A stretch of DNA of 64,000 bases from Gymnothorax reevesii (GCA_029721435.1 CM056576.1:112572666-112636665), one strand, 5' to 3'. Positions 48,416 to 61,169 are shown, counted from the first letter of the stretch. A program made the numbers and translations. Notes: generated by a model not told the origin, from the letters alone.

Positions 48416-49422
48416 AGCCCCACTAGGTAGGAATTTCACCTTAAAATATCAGTTTCAAAGTCTATCTATTGGTGGGCTGGATTATTACAGTGGGAATGGC
48501 ATCTCTCCCATTACCACTGAGGGACCTGGTTGCCTGCAACTGGGACTATGTGACTTTCGACCGCGGGTCCCGCACTCTTGCAAGGCGTACGTTCTGCTTA
48601 CGGCACACAGGCAGCTAGGCTAGCCCGCTAGCCCGGTATCGTGTCTCGAAAGATGGCTGAGGCAAAGAAGCAAAAAAAGACTGTGTCGGTGGAAAAAAAA
48701 GGGAGAGTGACCGTGCACAGCACAAAACCGGAGTTAATATTGGACCGGTTTTGCCACAGTGGAGAGAGCTCATGGCAAAAGAGGGCTGCAAATCGGACAC
48801 CGAGTGTTTCTGAATGAGAGGTGAGTTATATGCTCGTGTTCATGCATTGTATTTATCACATGTTGTTTTTGTGGCTGTGAAATCGTGTGTAGTCGCAGTC
48901 ACCATTTGGGTTATCAAAATGTAACCGATTGTAAGCCCATTCAAATAATGTAAACAAGGCTAGCCAAGGTAGGAGTGTTTTTTATAGCAAACATTATGCT
49001 TCACGGTGAGAAAAGTTGATGACTTACTAGCAAATATTGTTTGAAAGCAAAGACAGGCCATATCAGCTTTGTAGGCTGGCATTGTGCCGTCATTATATTG
49101 ATTTTGTCCCGTTCTGAGGTTACAATAGCTACTACATCTGCTGACGTTACTCTTAGGAGCGGTGCTTGCGCATAATTTGTTGTAGAGCAGTAGTTTTAAT
49201 CCAACACTGTTGAATGCTTCTATGTAAACAATCATAACTAATAACTTTATTGATTCCAGCTCCATTCTCAGGGTGTAAAAAAAATGCACGTTCTAACGAG
49301 GGACGTCAGTCGGCAAAAGCGCTCTGTGTGTTTTACGACAGCGGTATTGCACTTATACTTGCTCTAGTGGCCTTTACTGGCCGCTAGAGCGCACAAAACT
49401 GGGATTCTTACCTGGTGGGGCA
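48416..49422 (+). mobile_element. TTAA-type element, copy C
   Basis: The left side is TTAA (48412-48415) then AGCCCCACTAGGTAGGAAT. The right end, read on the other strand, is ATGCCCCACCAGGTAAGAAT, preceded inside by a GCCGCTAGAGCGCAC block typical of this fish repeat. The right TTAA is not preserved. It inserted at or next to the 5' break of the L2. The plus strand carries the VNIG peptide at 48727-48820. Confidence 0.7.
48651..48820 (+). pseudogene. VNIG-motif protein fragment in copy C
   Basis: Starts ATG (MAEAKKQKKTVSVEKKG). After a frame change at an A-run it reads ESDRAQHKTGVNIGPV, then LPQWRELMAKEGCKSDTECF, a stop, and a donor (GAGAG/GTGAGT at 48821). The spacing and motif match copies A and B. 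Confidence 0.6.
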
Positions 49423-50508
49423 TGCCAGTTGAGGAATTCCAATTACATTTCCAAACTTTGCCATTAGTGGAGCGATTATTTGCTAAATGATCCTTGCCTG
49501 TTGTTGAGTAATGCACTGGAGGCTAAAGGAGGTAAATTCTTCGTCTCGGAATGTACACTTCCAAGCAACACAACAGTGTGCGTGTACGTATAGTTGTGAG
49601 ATATACAGCTAGGGTATTCGCTTTGCATGAACATATACAATTGTGTCTCCTGAAAAAGAAATACATAAACAGTTCATAAAAATAGTAACTCACTTGAGTT
49701 GCCTGTAGCATGAACTTGCAAAGGGAGAACAGCGTGCTAAAACTGGAAGTGTGTACTAGGATGCAAATAATCGAGCACCACCCCACGTGGCTGCCCCTGG
49801 AAAATTGCTGGAAAATTACTTCTGGACCTCAACTAAAAGCCCTCGCTCTTTGCTTCGCTTTTCACTTTTATTTTTTTCATATAAATGGAGCTTTGACAGA
49901 AATTTTAATTGGCCACGGAGTCAAGCTTGCTTAACGTGAAAGGTGCTACCTCCTGGAGAGTCACCTGAGTGCATTTGACTGTCATCTGACTTCGCTTCAC
50001 ATGATTGCTTAGCCAGTAATATAGTGAGCATATTTAAGTTTACCTTTCTGAGTAGCTGTTCCTCGGTGCGCTAGCTCAGCAACCCTCCTCCACCCCAGCT
50101 CAACCTGTCTTTAATAGCATGCATTGATTATGTCCTGTTATGACTAAATTATCATACAGAAAACAATGTCTCTTTTGAGGCCATTGTTGCTGTAGACGGT
50201 GTTCTTTGAAGGGGGGGGGGGGGGGGGGGGTTGGGGGGGTTAGTAGAAGCTCCCTGCCTTCGGTTCCACGCTTGAACGGTCAGAGAACTCTCAGAACAGA
50301 GCCATGTCGCCAAACCCAATATATGCTTGTATGCTAATATGCCTGTATGCTTTCAATAAACGTTCTCTTTTTGACAAAGTGGTCCTATCAGAAATGGAGC
50401 GTTATTGGACGCTGTTTTTTATTGTCATTTGGCTTATTAATCAGGTTCATGTAGCTAGCTAGCTTGTGGTCAATGGACTTTCTGAAGAAATACATTTAGC
50501 AACAGCGA
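49423..50508. other. unassigned sequence with G-run
   Basis: A run of 20 G, then TT and 7 G at 50211-50239, is capable of G-quadruplex formation. No gene or repeat recognised otherwise. Confidence 0.5.
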
Positions 50509-52602
50509 CACTACAGGCCAAAAGTTTGGAGGGAAGAACAGATTTGTAGAAAAAAAAATCATAGTTTCATTGGCATACTTTGCAACAAAATAATCATGAT
50601 TATTACAACCCCTATTCCGAAATAGTTGGGACGAAGTGTAAATTGAGAAAAAAAATCAAAACGCAATGAGTTTCAAATAACACCAGCAAGTACTTTATTC
50701 ACAATATAACAGAGATAACATAGCACATGTTGTAACCGAGAAACTTTACAATTTTATCCAAAAAATGAGCTCATTTCAAATTTGATGGCTGCTCCGGGTC
50801 TCAAAAAAGTTGGGACAGGGGCCTGTTCACCATGGTGTAGCATCCCCTCTTCTTTTTAACACAGAGTGGAGGTGTCTGGGCATTGAAGAGACAAGTTTAT
50901 TGAGTTTAGCCATTGGAATTTGATCCTACCCTCGTTTAATACAGGCTTCCAGCTGCTGGAGACTTTTGGGTCTCCTATGACGGACTATTCATTTAATTAT
51001 GCACCAAATGTTCTCAATCGGTGAAAGATCAGGACTGCAGGCAGGCCAGTTCAGCACATGGACTCTTCTACTACGAAGCCATGCTGTCGAAATAGCTGCA
51101 GTATGTGGTTTTGCATGATCCTGCTGAAATACACAAGGCCTTCCCTGGAGTAGATGTCACCTGGAGGGGAGCATATGTTGCTCTAAAACCTTCATTTACC
51201 TTTCAGCATTCATAGTGCTTTTTAAAACATGCAAGTGTCCAACACCATATGTAACAATGCATCCCCATACTATCAGAGATGCTGGCTTTTGAACTGGACG
51301 CTGATAACAAGAGGGGTGGTCTTTCTCCTCTTTAGCTTGGAGGACACAACGCCCATGATTTCCAACAAGAATGTCAAATTTGGACTCGTCTGACCACAGG
51401 CCACTTTGCCACTTTGCTACAGTCCATTTTAAATGAGCCTTGGCCCTCAGAATACGGCAGTACTTCTGGATTAATTGCTTCCTTTTTGCATCATAGAGTT
51501 TTAGGTGGCATCTGTGGATGGCACGGCAAACTGTGTTTACAGACAGTGGTTTCTTGAAGTATTCCTGGGCCCATTTAGTAATGTCAATGACAGAATCATG
51601 CTGGTGAGTGATGCAGTGGCGTCTGAAGGCCCGAAGTTCATAGGCATCCAGTACAGGTCATTGGCCTTGTCCCTTACGCACAGAGATTTTTCCAGTTTCT
51701 CTGAATCTTTTGATGATGTTATGCACTGTCGATGATGAGACCTTCAAAGCCTTTGCAATTTGACGTTGAGGAACATTGTTTATAAAGTATTCCACAATTT
51801 TTTTTACACAAGCCTTCCCAGGTTGGAGAGCCTCTGGCCATCTTTACTTCTGAGAGACTCAGCCTCTCTAAGACATCCCTTTTATAGCCAATCATGTTCT
51901 ACAGCTGATGCCAGTTAATTACTTGCTGAATGTTCTTTCAGCTGATTCTCATATACATCAATTGCTTTTCAGCCCTTCTTTGCCTGTGTCCCAACTTTTT
52001 TGACACCTGTTGCAGCCAGAAAATTTGAAACTAATTTTGTGGATAAATATGTAAAATGTCTCAGTTTCAACAGTTGAAATGTTATCTATATTCTATAGTC
52101 AATAACATATTGGCGCATTTGATCAGAAAGTCATTGCATTTTGATTTAATTCACAATTTACACTTCGTTCCAACTATTGCGGAATTGGGGTTGTATATAA
52201 AGAGTCACTTATCAGAATACATTTTTACTCAAATTATGGTCCTTGTGTCCGTCGGATTGCCATTGGTGGGCTGTAAACCATGACAAAAAGTAAATAATGC
52301 AAACTCTGATTTGCTTTTTACTTTTTCACTGAAGTTGTGACTCTTGCAAATCTTTTCAATCCAAAAACTAAGCTTTCTTTTGTTCACATTTATTCAGCAA
52401 TGGTCTGGTAACATTACATGAAGGTAAATAGAGGAAAATGGTGCATATCAATGAAAGAAATGTATAATTGTGCAGTAAATACATCCCAAAATCCATAGAT
52501 TTCATATTGGTTTTTAAAAAAGGCATTGTGAACAGAAACTTGAAGTTGCTTCCAAATTTTTGACCTGTATTGGCCTTGCTTCCAAACCTCTGGCTTGTAG
52601 TG
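50509..52602. mobile_element. Tc1-like MITE carrying a second Tc1-like element
   Basis: The outer ends are CACTACAGGCCAAAAGTTTG on the left and, on the other strand, CACTACAAGCCAGAGGTTTG on the right, followed by GGARGSAAG. The right flank is TA (52603-52604) and the left flank GA is a likely mutated TA. Without the inner element the outer copy is about 500 bp and has no transposase. Confidence 0.75.
50606..52193 (-). mobile_element. Tc1/mariner-like transposon, 1588 bp, with decayed transposase
   Basis: Flanked by TA (50604-50605, 52194-52195). The inverted ends match at about 37 of 40 positions (CAACCCC.ATTCCG.AATAGTT then GG.ACGAAGTGTAAATTG). The minus strand encodes a broken DDE transposase: [11 protein letters not shown] near 51385, VFQQDHAKPHTA near 51110-51145 and CSPDLSPIENIW near 51000-51040, the three catalytic acidic positions. 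Stops and frameshifts disrupt it. The end type and the A.AAGTTGGGAC motif are common in fish genomes. Confidence 0.92.
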
Positions 52603-53274
52603 TAGCTAGCTTGCTTCATAATGTGGGAAAGGTTTGATTAGATATCACACTAGACAGCCTTTCTATATACAAAGATACCGTATTGGTAATTGCACTGAAA
52701 ATGTAACGAATCCATTTGTGGCAAAGCAGCAGAAATTGTTGCTCTGTAAGCTCTTGCTGTGTCGACAGGAACGGAACAGCAGCTGCGGAGTCCTAATGAT
52801 AATGAGGATGATTAGGCAGCCCAAGTCAATGAACAGGCAGCTGAGGCAAAGGCAGCAAGAGAGCATGAAAGGAGAAGAGACTCAGAGCCAGAACATAACT
52901 ACATCCCTACAGAGCAGGAAGAAGAGACAGAAAGCATAGAACAGGCAGCAACCTCAGCCACTGCCACAGAAACTGGTGAAGACTCAGCTAGATTTAGGCC
53001 AGCCACAACTCCACCTGTCCCTGAACCAACAGGTGAATTTATCTGTGCGTCCTTGGTAATGAAATGGATGGCTTCAGGCTAAAATCATTTGGATAAATCT
53101 GTGGTTATGATGTGTCTACAGTGAGTGAGGAATTTTCATGGTAATCATATAAAACCATTGATTTACCTTTATATGTTTTTGAAGCAAAGAGTAGTCCGAA
53201 TAGAAATGTTCTTAGGTCAATATTACAGATGTAATTACAATGAAGAACACCTACGACTCATACTACTTGTAGTA
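52603..53274. other. unassigned sequence with a degenerate acidic coding-like stretch
   Basis: From about 52769 one frame reads TEQQLRSPNDNEDD, a stop, then AAQVNEQAAEAKAAREHERR and EHNYIPTEQEEETESIEQAA to about 53060. It is preceded by GTCGACAG, a possible acceptor. It looks like a decayed, low-complexity coding piece (host exon or transposon N-terminus). Not identified. Confidence 0.25.
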
Positions 53275-53275
53275 C

Positions 53276-53306
<31 letters not shown>

Positions 53307-53328
53307 AATAATTTATTATTATTATTAT

Positions 53329-53358
<30 letters not shown>
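53275..53358. repeat. ATT/AAT trinucleotide microsatellite
   Basis: ATT units run to about 53303, switch to AAT/ATT with an internal inverted arrangement, and end in AAT units at 53358. The two halves can pair as a hairpin. Confidence 0.95.
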
Positions 53359-53360
<2 letters not shown>

Positions 53361-53439
53361 GTTACTAAAAAAGCTGTATTGAAAACTATTGGAAACATTC
53401 ATGTGTTTTTCTGAGACTTGAGGCAAATGTGTAGGATGC

Positions 53440-53677
53440 GTATTCTCTTTTTAATGAAAAGGAGTCAAGGACATAACATCTTTAGTGTTTATTAGATTGG
53501 ACTGTAGGTGGACAGGAAAGATATAGGAGAGTGGGGGGGGGTTATGCAGTACATGACCACGGGCTGGAACTGAATCCGGGTTACACTAGGAGGACTAATT
53601 CAATGTGCCACCCTAAGATTTTCATTTTCCCCCTCACTAGGCCGCCCCCACTGAAAATTTTCTGGGGACGCCACTGC
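53440..53677. mobile_element. hAT-like element end (remnant)
   Basis: The right end reads GAAAATTTTCTGGGGACGCC then ACTGC, the same type as 42440-42478 (GAAAATTGTCTGGCTTCGCC). The left end is not located. Confidence 0.45.
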
Positions 53678-56426
53678 TATGCGGGGTTAAATTGCGATCC
53701 CTCAAATTGTTTTGATTTCACAAGACAGGAAATCTCCACTTCTCTCTCTACATTTTTCAGACATCCACATTGCTTTGCTTGTTAAATGCTCCTTTGAAGC
53801 ACGTTTATCTAAATCCTGGCTTACAGTCAGTAAGTCCGCCTGACAGAGAAGGTTACATTGCGTAAAATCAATGCCAACTTGAATTTTCTTCAAGCATAGC
53901 AACAAACCATGTTGTTTTATGGAGTATTGTTGCCAATCCTGGTTTTTAAAACAGTTGGGGGACGAAAGATTGCTTTTAACGGCAATCATTTTCATTGATA
54001 TTTACAGTATTTAGTTTAAAGTTTGTCCTAAGATCATCCCCCACAATTAGTTCAACAGGTCTTACTGAGTGGCATTGGCAGAAATTGTGCTTTGAGTGGG
54101 CCTAAATAAATGCTGGTGGGCCGATTCCCCCCCCCCCAGCAAATATGGGCTTACAGTACACATTAGAATGAAGAATATATACTTCTTTCCTTAGGTGTAC
54201 AATGAAAACGTCACTGTTTTCAATCATTTTCCTTGAATATTTAGTTGTTTTCTTTCAAAAATCTATCTGCAGCTAAACACACAACCTCCATCTTCATGCA
54301 ATGTAGCGGTGATTAAGCAGTGTATTTAAAGTGGAAAAATTTTTTTCTTAACTAAGTACGGTTTACGAAAAAAAGATAAGCTACTCTGTTAACTTCCACA
54401 TTTGCTAACATGCATCCCTCAGTGCAAACCGTCAAATCTGCAGTTTTGTGGTTGTTTTAACTACATCACAGAAAATTCTGAAGCAATAGGTATCCATGTG
54501 TTTGAATAATATTTACAGAAATGCATACATGAAGTGTTTCGTTTCTTGTTATGTCTTCACGAGGAGAACTGACCACAACTGATAGTTCTGAGTGTTTTTT
54601 AGAATTCATGTGATGCTTAACCAGAAAAAAAGATTGACAACAGGTCAAGACAAATTATTATTTTGGAAGGATTCTTTGTGCATCTCCATTTTTGACTCAG
54701 CAGCCGTTGGAGTCAGAACCAGTAACATTTCACAGACTTCCTCTGACTTATTTTGAACATTCTCCTCATCCCAGAAATAAACTAAATTAGGATGCATACA
54801 CACAACTACATCAAGTATTCATTATAATTATGAATAATTAATGAATCAATTAATTCATAAATCAATCATTTTTTGGGTTGGGTTGGCCTATGCACATTGT
54901 GGGTGGGCCAGTGCCATCTTAGCCCAAGTCTGGCTGTGCTCCTAGTCCCACTATTCCAGTTTCAGCGATAGTGGTTGTAGTATTAGCAAAGCTCATATTA
55001 GTCTTTGGACTAACATCAGTCTATCTGCCAAATCATCTGCTGCTACGCTGCATCCCACCATCAATCCATCCTGGACTTTGTGCACAAAGTTGTTGGTATT
55101 GGAAAGCTCTACTTTGTCTGGTTCGGAGGTGAAATCCTCAGGAGTGAGATGAATTTGGCGTGCTTAACCATTATCAAAAATCCACATATTAAACCTAATT
55201 CCTTTGTGCAAAACCAGCTGGGATAGCTTTGAAAATGCGTGGGTTATTGATTTGCGCGATTCCTTTTTTCAGTATGACGGCTTGTTTTCGTCATAAATGA
55301 TTCAATAAAAAGCACTCAATTGTTTCTTCATTTAATGTCTTAATTTTTAAGAGAAACAAACTCAATTTTTTTACAGTTTAACAGAAAAATGCAATGATTA
55401 AGCAATATTGAGATGAAAACAACTAGGCAAAAGTGCGATATAATATTGGCTGAGTATTTTTCAATCTGGGTGCTCGTGGTGGGGTGGGTATTAGCTCCTC
55501 TGTGGATGGGCCTAGCCCTCTGTGGCAGATAGTGACGGATTTGAGACTATTGCACAGTGGACCCTCAAATCAGGGTGGTGCCCACTGTGTGTTGGGCGCT
55601 GTCAATATGCATGAGCAGAGTGTAAGCTCAGCTGTTCAAAGGTTGGTTGGCTATGGGGTTTGTGGAGACTTGCCCTAAATAGCAATAACCTTTCAGTCAT
55701 GAACTTCCATAGAAACTAAAGAAAGCTACATGGGTGGTGCAATGAATGAAGGTGGAGGTATGTATACCCCAGCAGATAAGCGCATCTTGACAGATTTTTG
55801 CACCAATTTTGAATATTTGGTGATTTTGGATATTAAGAACAATTATAAGAGAATACACATTTAAGTAATGATGACAGATAGTTCTTCATGCAAATTTTGT
55901 TAATTTTCTTGTCTGTATTACCTAATTGAATTTCATTACCACAGGGCAAGTACAATCTTACTTGGCATACCATGACTGACCTTTTCTATGATAATGGATT
56001 GCAAAGGCATTTTGCATGCTTGTTACCTCATTTCTATTGACAGAAAGTACAGCTTTTGCTGTTCATTACAAGAAAATACGCATTCATTTGTGTGAAACGG
56101 AAACCAATTTCACCAAGAAACATTCATCAGCGCCAAAAATCAAACATTTGCACGTACCGCAGATTCAGTAACGTTATTGGCTGTTTAGTCATTCATTTTT
56201 GGACATTCTTTAGCATCAGTCGGCCCACAATAGAGAAAAAAATACTTTCATTTGCGTTAGTATGAAAGGCATTAACACATCTTTAAAGTCATTTTACGAC
56301 AATCAACAAATATTATAGTGCATTTAACATTTTCATCACACTGTTTGACTTTCAGTAGCATTTCTGGACCGCGTTAATGTGGATAACACAAATATTTACG
56401 TGATTGTACAAATAATTAAACCTTCA
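53678..56426. other. unassigned sequence
   Basis: A C-run at 54127-54137 and GTGGGCC-type segments near 54100 and 54900 hint at another old hAT-like remnant. A GC-richer stretch at 55460-55680 has a 64-codon open frame with no recognisable content. Confidence 0.4.
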
Positions 56427-56600
56427 ATTCAATCCACAAAAATCTTTTTTCAATTGAACAGTAGCCTGCATTTTGCTCATGGTTGCATTAGTAATTATCT
56501 AATTAAGAGGGCATACCTAATCTTACATCACACTGACAATGCAACAATGAGCAAATTGTAGGCTACTGTTCAATTGAAAAAAGATTTTTGTGGATTGAAT
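56427..56600. repeat. near-perfect inverted repeat, 63-bp arms
   Basis: The arms 56427-56489 and 56538-56600 pair at about 60 of 63 positions, with a 48-base loop. The stem contains CAATTGAACAGTAGCCT and ATTCAATCCACAAAAATC. It has no flanking TA or TTAA duplication I can confirm. It could be a fold-back MITE. A hairpin RNA would form if it is transcribed. Confidence 0.95.
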
Positions 56601-59070
56601 GCTATAGTTTCTTAACCAATTTCAGAGTTTAAACTTTCCACAGTAAGTGAAAGACCTTGATTGGACAAAAAGAATAGTGTACAAACCTGTGCGTAAAAGT
56701 GAGTTAGGTTGTATTCTCATTATGTTGGGCACGGTTGTGCAGTGGAAATGATGCAATTTCAAAGAAACAAGATATCCAAAACCAGCCTGAAGTGTTCAGT
56801 GACATTTTCGGGATTTAAATGAGGTATGGCCATGGTCAATGAGAATTATTCCAAAGAAACAGGACTGAAGGGTTCCTTCTACCCGATACATCTGTCTCTG
56901 AAGGAGGGATTCAATGAAGAAAGGTTATACTGCTACGCTGTTTGCATTTTGCTCAAAGTGGCTTTTTGCTTTAGAATTTATACCATGTTAAATTAAATCA
57001 AATGCCAATGTTTTGGTTTCTTCAAAATGCAAGCAGTCCACGTACTTCGGTAGACCCCCTGGTACGTTTATTGCACCATTCTGTTCAAATTAGGGTGGAA
57101 AATTGTCTCATTATTCCTGATAATGGAGTGTCTTTTCTGTTAAAATTAGGTATATTTCACATATTACTGAGTCAATGAGTAAAACTGGTTCCTTATAGTT
57201 GGTGTTTATATAAGGGCGCAAGCTTGGAAGTGGGAACTGCTAGATTTTCATTTCAGGGTGAATGTTCTTACCGTTAAATAAGCAGTTCCTTTAATGAGTA
57301 TGTGTAATGGCTAGCGGGAAAAATTGACAAAATTCTATACTTCATCATGCAGAAAAGGCATGTTTTGTGTTTTGAGAGATTACTGGTGACCATTGGTTTC
57401 CAACTGCACCTATATTGATAAAATCTTTACCACATATTGAATTTCATGTGTCAAAAATTGATTTGTGTTAAATATATGATTATTTTTTGATCTGACAGTG
57501 CACAATTTTAGGGATGTTAGAGTTTGGGAAGCCACCTGGAGAGCTGTCTTATTTGGCTCCTAGTGAGTTGGTCATTTTGAATTTAATGCTAAGATTTATT
57601 ACACTTTTAGTGAAAGAGTTTCCAATCCCAGAAATGTATCATTTTAACCCATATTCGTTTTTCAATTCTCAGTATTATTTTTTTGTGACAATTTCAATTT
57701 TCATGAAGATTTTTTTTATGTTTGCAGCCCTTTTTCTTTACCAAAATCATGAAAATAAACTGAAGTACGATGAAATTCTTGATGCTACAAGTGTCTTGAC
57801 TCAGTTGAGCCGTACCCTTCATCTCTGTGAAGCTGCAATCTTGAATTATTAAGCCTTAAATAAGGTAACATAAATAGCCAGATTTGGCTTCCGCGCAAAG
57901 GGTTTAAATACAGTCTAACCAGCAGCACAGTCATGGTAAGCATCTCAAGTAAGATAAGGATGCTGACAGAGTTCCAGTGGAAACAAAATGGTTTGTATTG
58001 CAATTGCAGGTGCATCAGTCATAAAATAAATTTTTTAACTTGGCAAGGAGAAGAGTGGTGGGGAGAAATGATGACTGACTGTGCGAAACGCCAAAAAACG
58101 GCATCGGTAACTGAAGAACAACAGCTGTGAAGTGAAATTCTCCAACAGATGGATATGCTGCATGGTAGGAATCTTGACTTGATCTCTACCAGTATAATCC
58201 CTGTTCTTATTATATTTAGCCTTTTTTCCCCTTATTTTTATCATGAGTGAAAATGTTTCAGGACCTGACTGTAAATAAGTGTTGCTTTTGTTGTGGCTCT
58301 TCCAATTTGATACCAGTGCATGAAATAATCCGTCCTAAGGAAGGGTCAAAGTGGCACAAGAGCTGGATATGAATAGATATTGACGATTTTTTCCCCAACA
58401 CTCTTTCAGGCACTTCTCCCCCTCATCCACCATGAAATCATAGTTTTGTCATTTTGTCATTTCATTTAAAGAACAGTCATCTTAAAATTATTTTTAGTTG
58501 ATAAGAACCGGCTCTCTCAGCAGTAGGAAAGAGATAACAAACTGCATGTAAAATTGAAGAATTAATAAAAAAAAAACTCCCAACGGGAAAAGTAATTCTA
58601 AATGACAATGAAGTGCTACAGGTGCTTGCTGCCCTCTACTGAAATGAAAATTAGAGTACTTTCATGAGGTTATGAAATACTGACCACTGTATGGTCGGTA
58701 TTTTGCCAGTTAAGCCAGCTGAGCGTCTTGGTGTCCACACTTCAACTGAATACCCCAGTAACAAATATCCTAGATACAGTCTGCATAAATGCATAACAGA
58801 AGAGTGTAAGGGATCCTCTTCTGTAAACTGAAATTAAGTATAGATGAGGAAAGCTGATGCAGATTTAGATAGATGAACTTCAGTCAGGAGTATCCTGTTC
58901 AAGAATACATTTATTGAGCATAGTATAAATAGAAACAACCAATAGATAATATAATAAGTCATATAAATAGCCATTTCATCCATACGCAGTACACAACTCG
59001 GAATACTTTGTTTAATGCCTTTCAGTTTTTATGGTTTGCAAATAAATAGATAATGACTGACCATAGAAGG
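56601..59070. other. unassigned AT-rich sequence
   Basis: Nothing recognised. A 112-codon plus-strand open frame at 57514-57852 is AT-rich and hydrophobic and matches no family I know. Confidence 0.4.
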
Positions 59071-59369
59071 GTGGTATGGTGGCGCAGTCTGTGGTACTGT
59101 TGCGTCCTAACAGGACGGCTGCGAGTTTAAATCCAGGCGAGGGCCTTCGTTTGCGGACTTTTCATGTTTTCACTGCGTGAGTTGTGCCAGGTGCACCGCT
59201 TTTCTCCCATAGCCATGCATATATCGGAGACTCCAATTTCCCCATCGTGGGCGAATAGTGTGTGAGCCTGCATTACATCAGTGAGCTGCCCAGTGCGTTT
59301 CCTGCTTCTCGCCCGATGGATGCTCAGATAGGTTATCCTGTGATCCTGACAGATAACGGATAAATCAGT
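59071..59369 (+). repeat. tRNA-derived SINE
   Basis: The head GTGGTATGGTGGCGCAGTCT is an A-box-like start, and GAGTTTAAATCCAGGCG about 35 bases later is B-box-like (polymerase III internal promoter). The body follows with CTCCAATTTCCCCATCG, GTTTCCTGCTTCTCGCCCGA and GATAGGTTATCC. Possible diverged target duplications are TGACTGACCATAG at 59054-59067 and CAGTGACCGTAG after the end. It is better preserved than the SINE at 1605. Confidence 0.82.
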
Positions 59370-61169
59370 GACCGTAGTGCCCTCCCTACTAATTTATTCT
59401 AACGTGCAACTGAAATCTTGTTCTCTTTCCTTTCCAGTCTCTTTCATCTTATGTGGTTAAATGGGATAATGTTAGATCTTCATCAGTTGTTTTATTGTAC
59501 TTAAATGTTTCATGAAGTCTGAGAGCAAACATGCCATGGAGTATTAATTTTGCTGAAGTATTTGAAATGTCACTTCCCAGAGAAGGATGACCTGTAATTT
59601 GGAAGCTAATGAATCCAGTTAATCGAGACAGACTTAGTCATTAGCCGGAATTGATTGTGCAAATGAACATGGAGACGGCACTAAGCTTGGTGAGAGTACG
59701 GTTGCTGACACCTAAAGTTGACATTAGTGAGAGTGATCAGTTTTGATATTCTGAGTCAATACAGAAGGACTAAATCAAAGAATTGTGCATTTTATTTGAC
59801 TTTTTAAAAACTGCCCAAGTCTCCACAGCCATCACTTACAGCATAGGTATTCAATAACCATACCAAATTATTTTCTATTTCCTATCACCTTAAAACAACG
59901 TCAAGTCATTTTTGAAAAGAGAAAAATGGGTTATACAAAGTAAAACACTTAACAGGCAATGTAGCTGTTAATTTATCTGCTAAATACAATGAAAAACATA
60001 ATATGTCCAAATGAGAATTACTGGCAACTTAACAGCTTTATGATTTCACTCTATGTTTTTACCGTTACAGTGTCCTCTGGTGACACTACAGTCATTTCTA
60101 TGTACTTCAGAGATTCTAAAATCCGCTCAATTAATTTCTGATGATCTGATTCCCTGGTGCGCACTCAGCCTATCGTAAACTTGTCCATGATTCATCAATG
60201 GGAGAGGTTCTTCTATGTAAATTTAAACATAGGAGGTTTGTTAATGCCACAACTGGGCATGAAATGAACAGCAGTCCACCTAAACATCTACAGCAATACC
60301 ACTTCCCTAAGTCAGACTTTTGGTGCAAGTTGGCACACATTCAACTGAGTTTAAGGCACCTTTTGTTTCTCTCAACTCTTCTTATTATTGCAATTATTGT
60401 TGTTTTTACATGGAAGTTTATGGCAAGCTGTCAAACCACACATCAGAATTGAAAAAAAATTGGCGCACTACTAGTCACAACCCATAAACCAATTTAATGG
60501 GCTGTGCCTTAAATGCTCTTGCACCACCATCACACTGTGGTTGCACTGATAAAAATAGTTTTTCTGTTTTTTTTCTTTTTTTAATATGGCACCTTTCTTG
60601 TGCGCAAGGTCACCTAATATGGCATATGCAGTATAATTAAACATTGAAATAAAGCAATGCAAACATGATGAGAGTACAAAGCAAGCAAGAAAAAAAAAGA
60701 AGGTTAAAAAAAAACAACGAAATGATATCAATAAAATTTAAGAGGGAAAGGAAGACAGACTGTCTGAAGAAGTAGTTTTTTTAATTGTGAGCTGAATTCA
60801 GAAATTGAAGAGATTGTATAAAGAGTTTGTGGTAATGAACAGGGTTGAGGAAGATACTTTTAAAAAGCAGTATGTTACGTGTTGTCTTTCATCAAAATTA
60901 ATAGGTCATGTTACAATATTACTTTCCATTGCAATACATAATTACTTCTTGCGTTGTTTTTAAGTTATTTTAAATGAATCTCTAATTTGGTCCACATATG
61001 CGTGTGAAACTGTGGCTTTCATTGCTATAGCCTATTATTATCAGTTTATTTGCCATTTCACTGATTTTATTACTGGACATTATAGGTACTAAAGTCTACT
61101 AAAATTTTAATTTTAACTACTTGTATTACTTTGTTATTCATGAAAGTAATAATATTACTGTAATAGGTT
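59370..61169. other. unassigned sequence
   Basis: Nothing recognised. A/T-runs lie near 60560 and 60690-60715. Confidence 0.45.

Noticed and set aside
59071..59150. Possible tRNA gene
   Set aside because: Box A and box B are present, but the stems do not pair as a full cloverleaf and the sequence continues into a SINE body.
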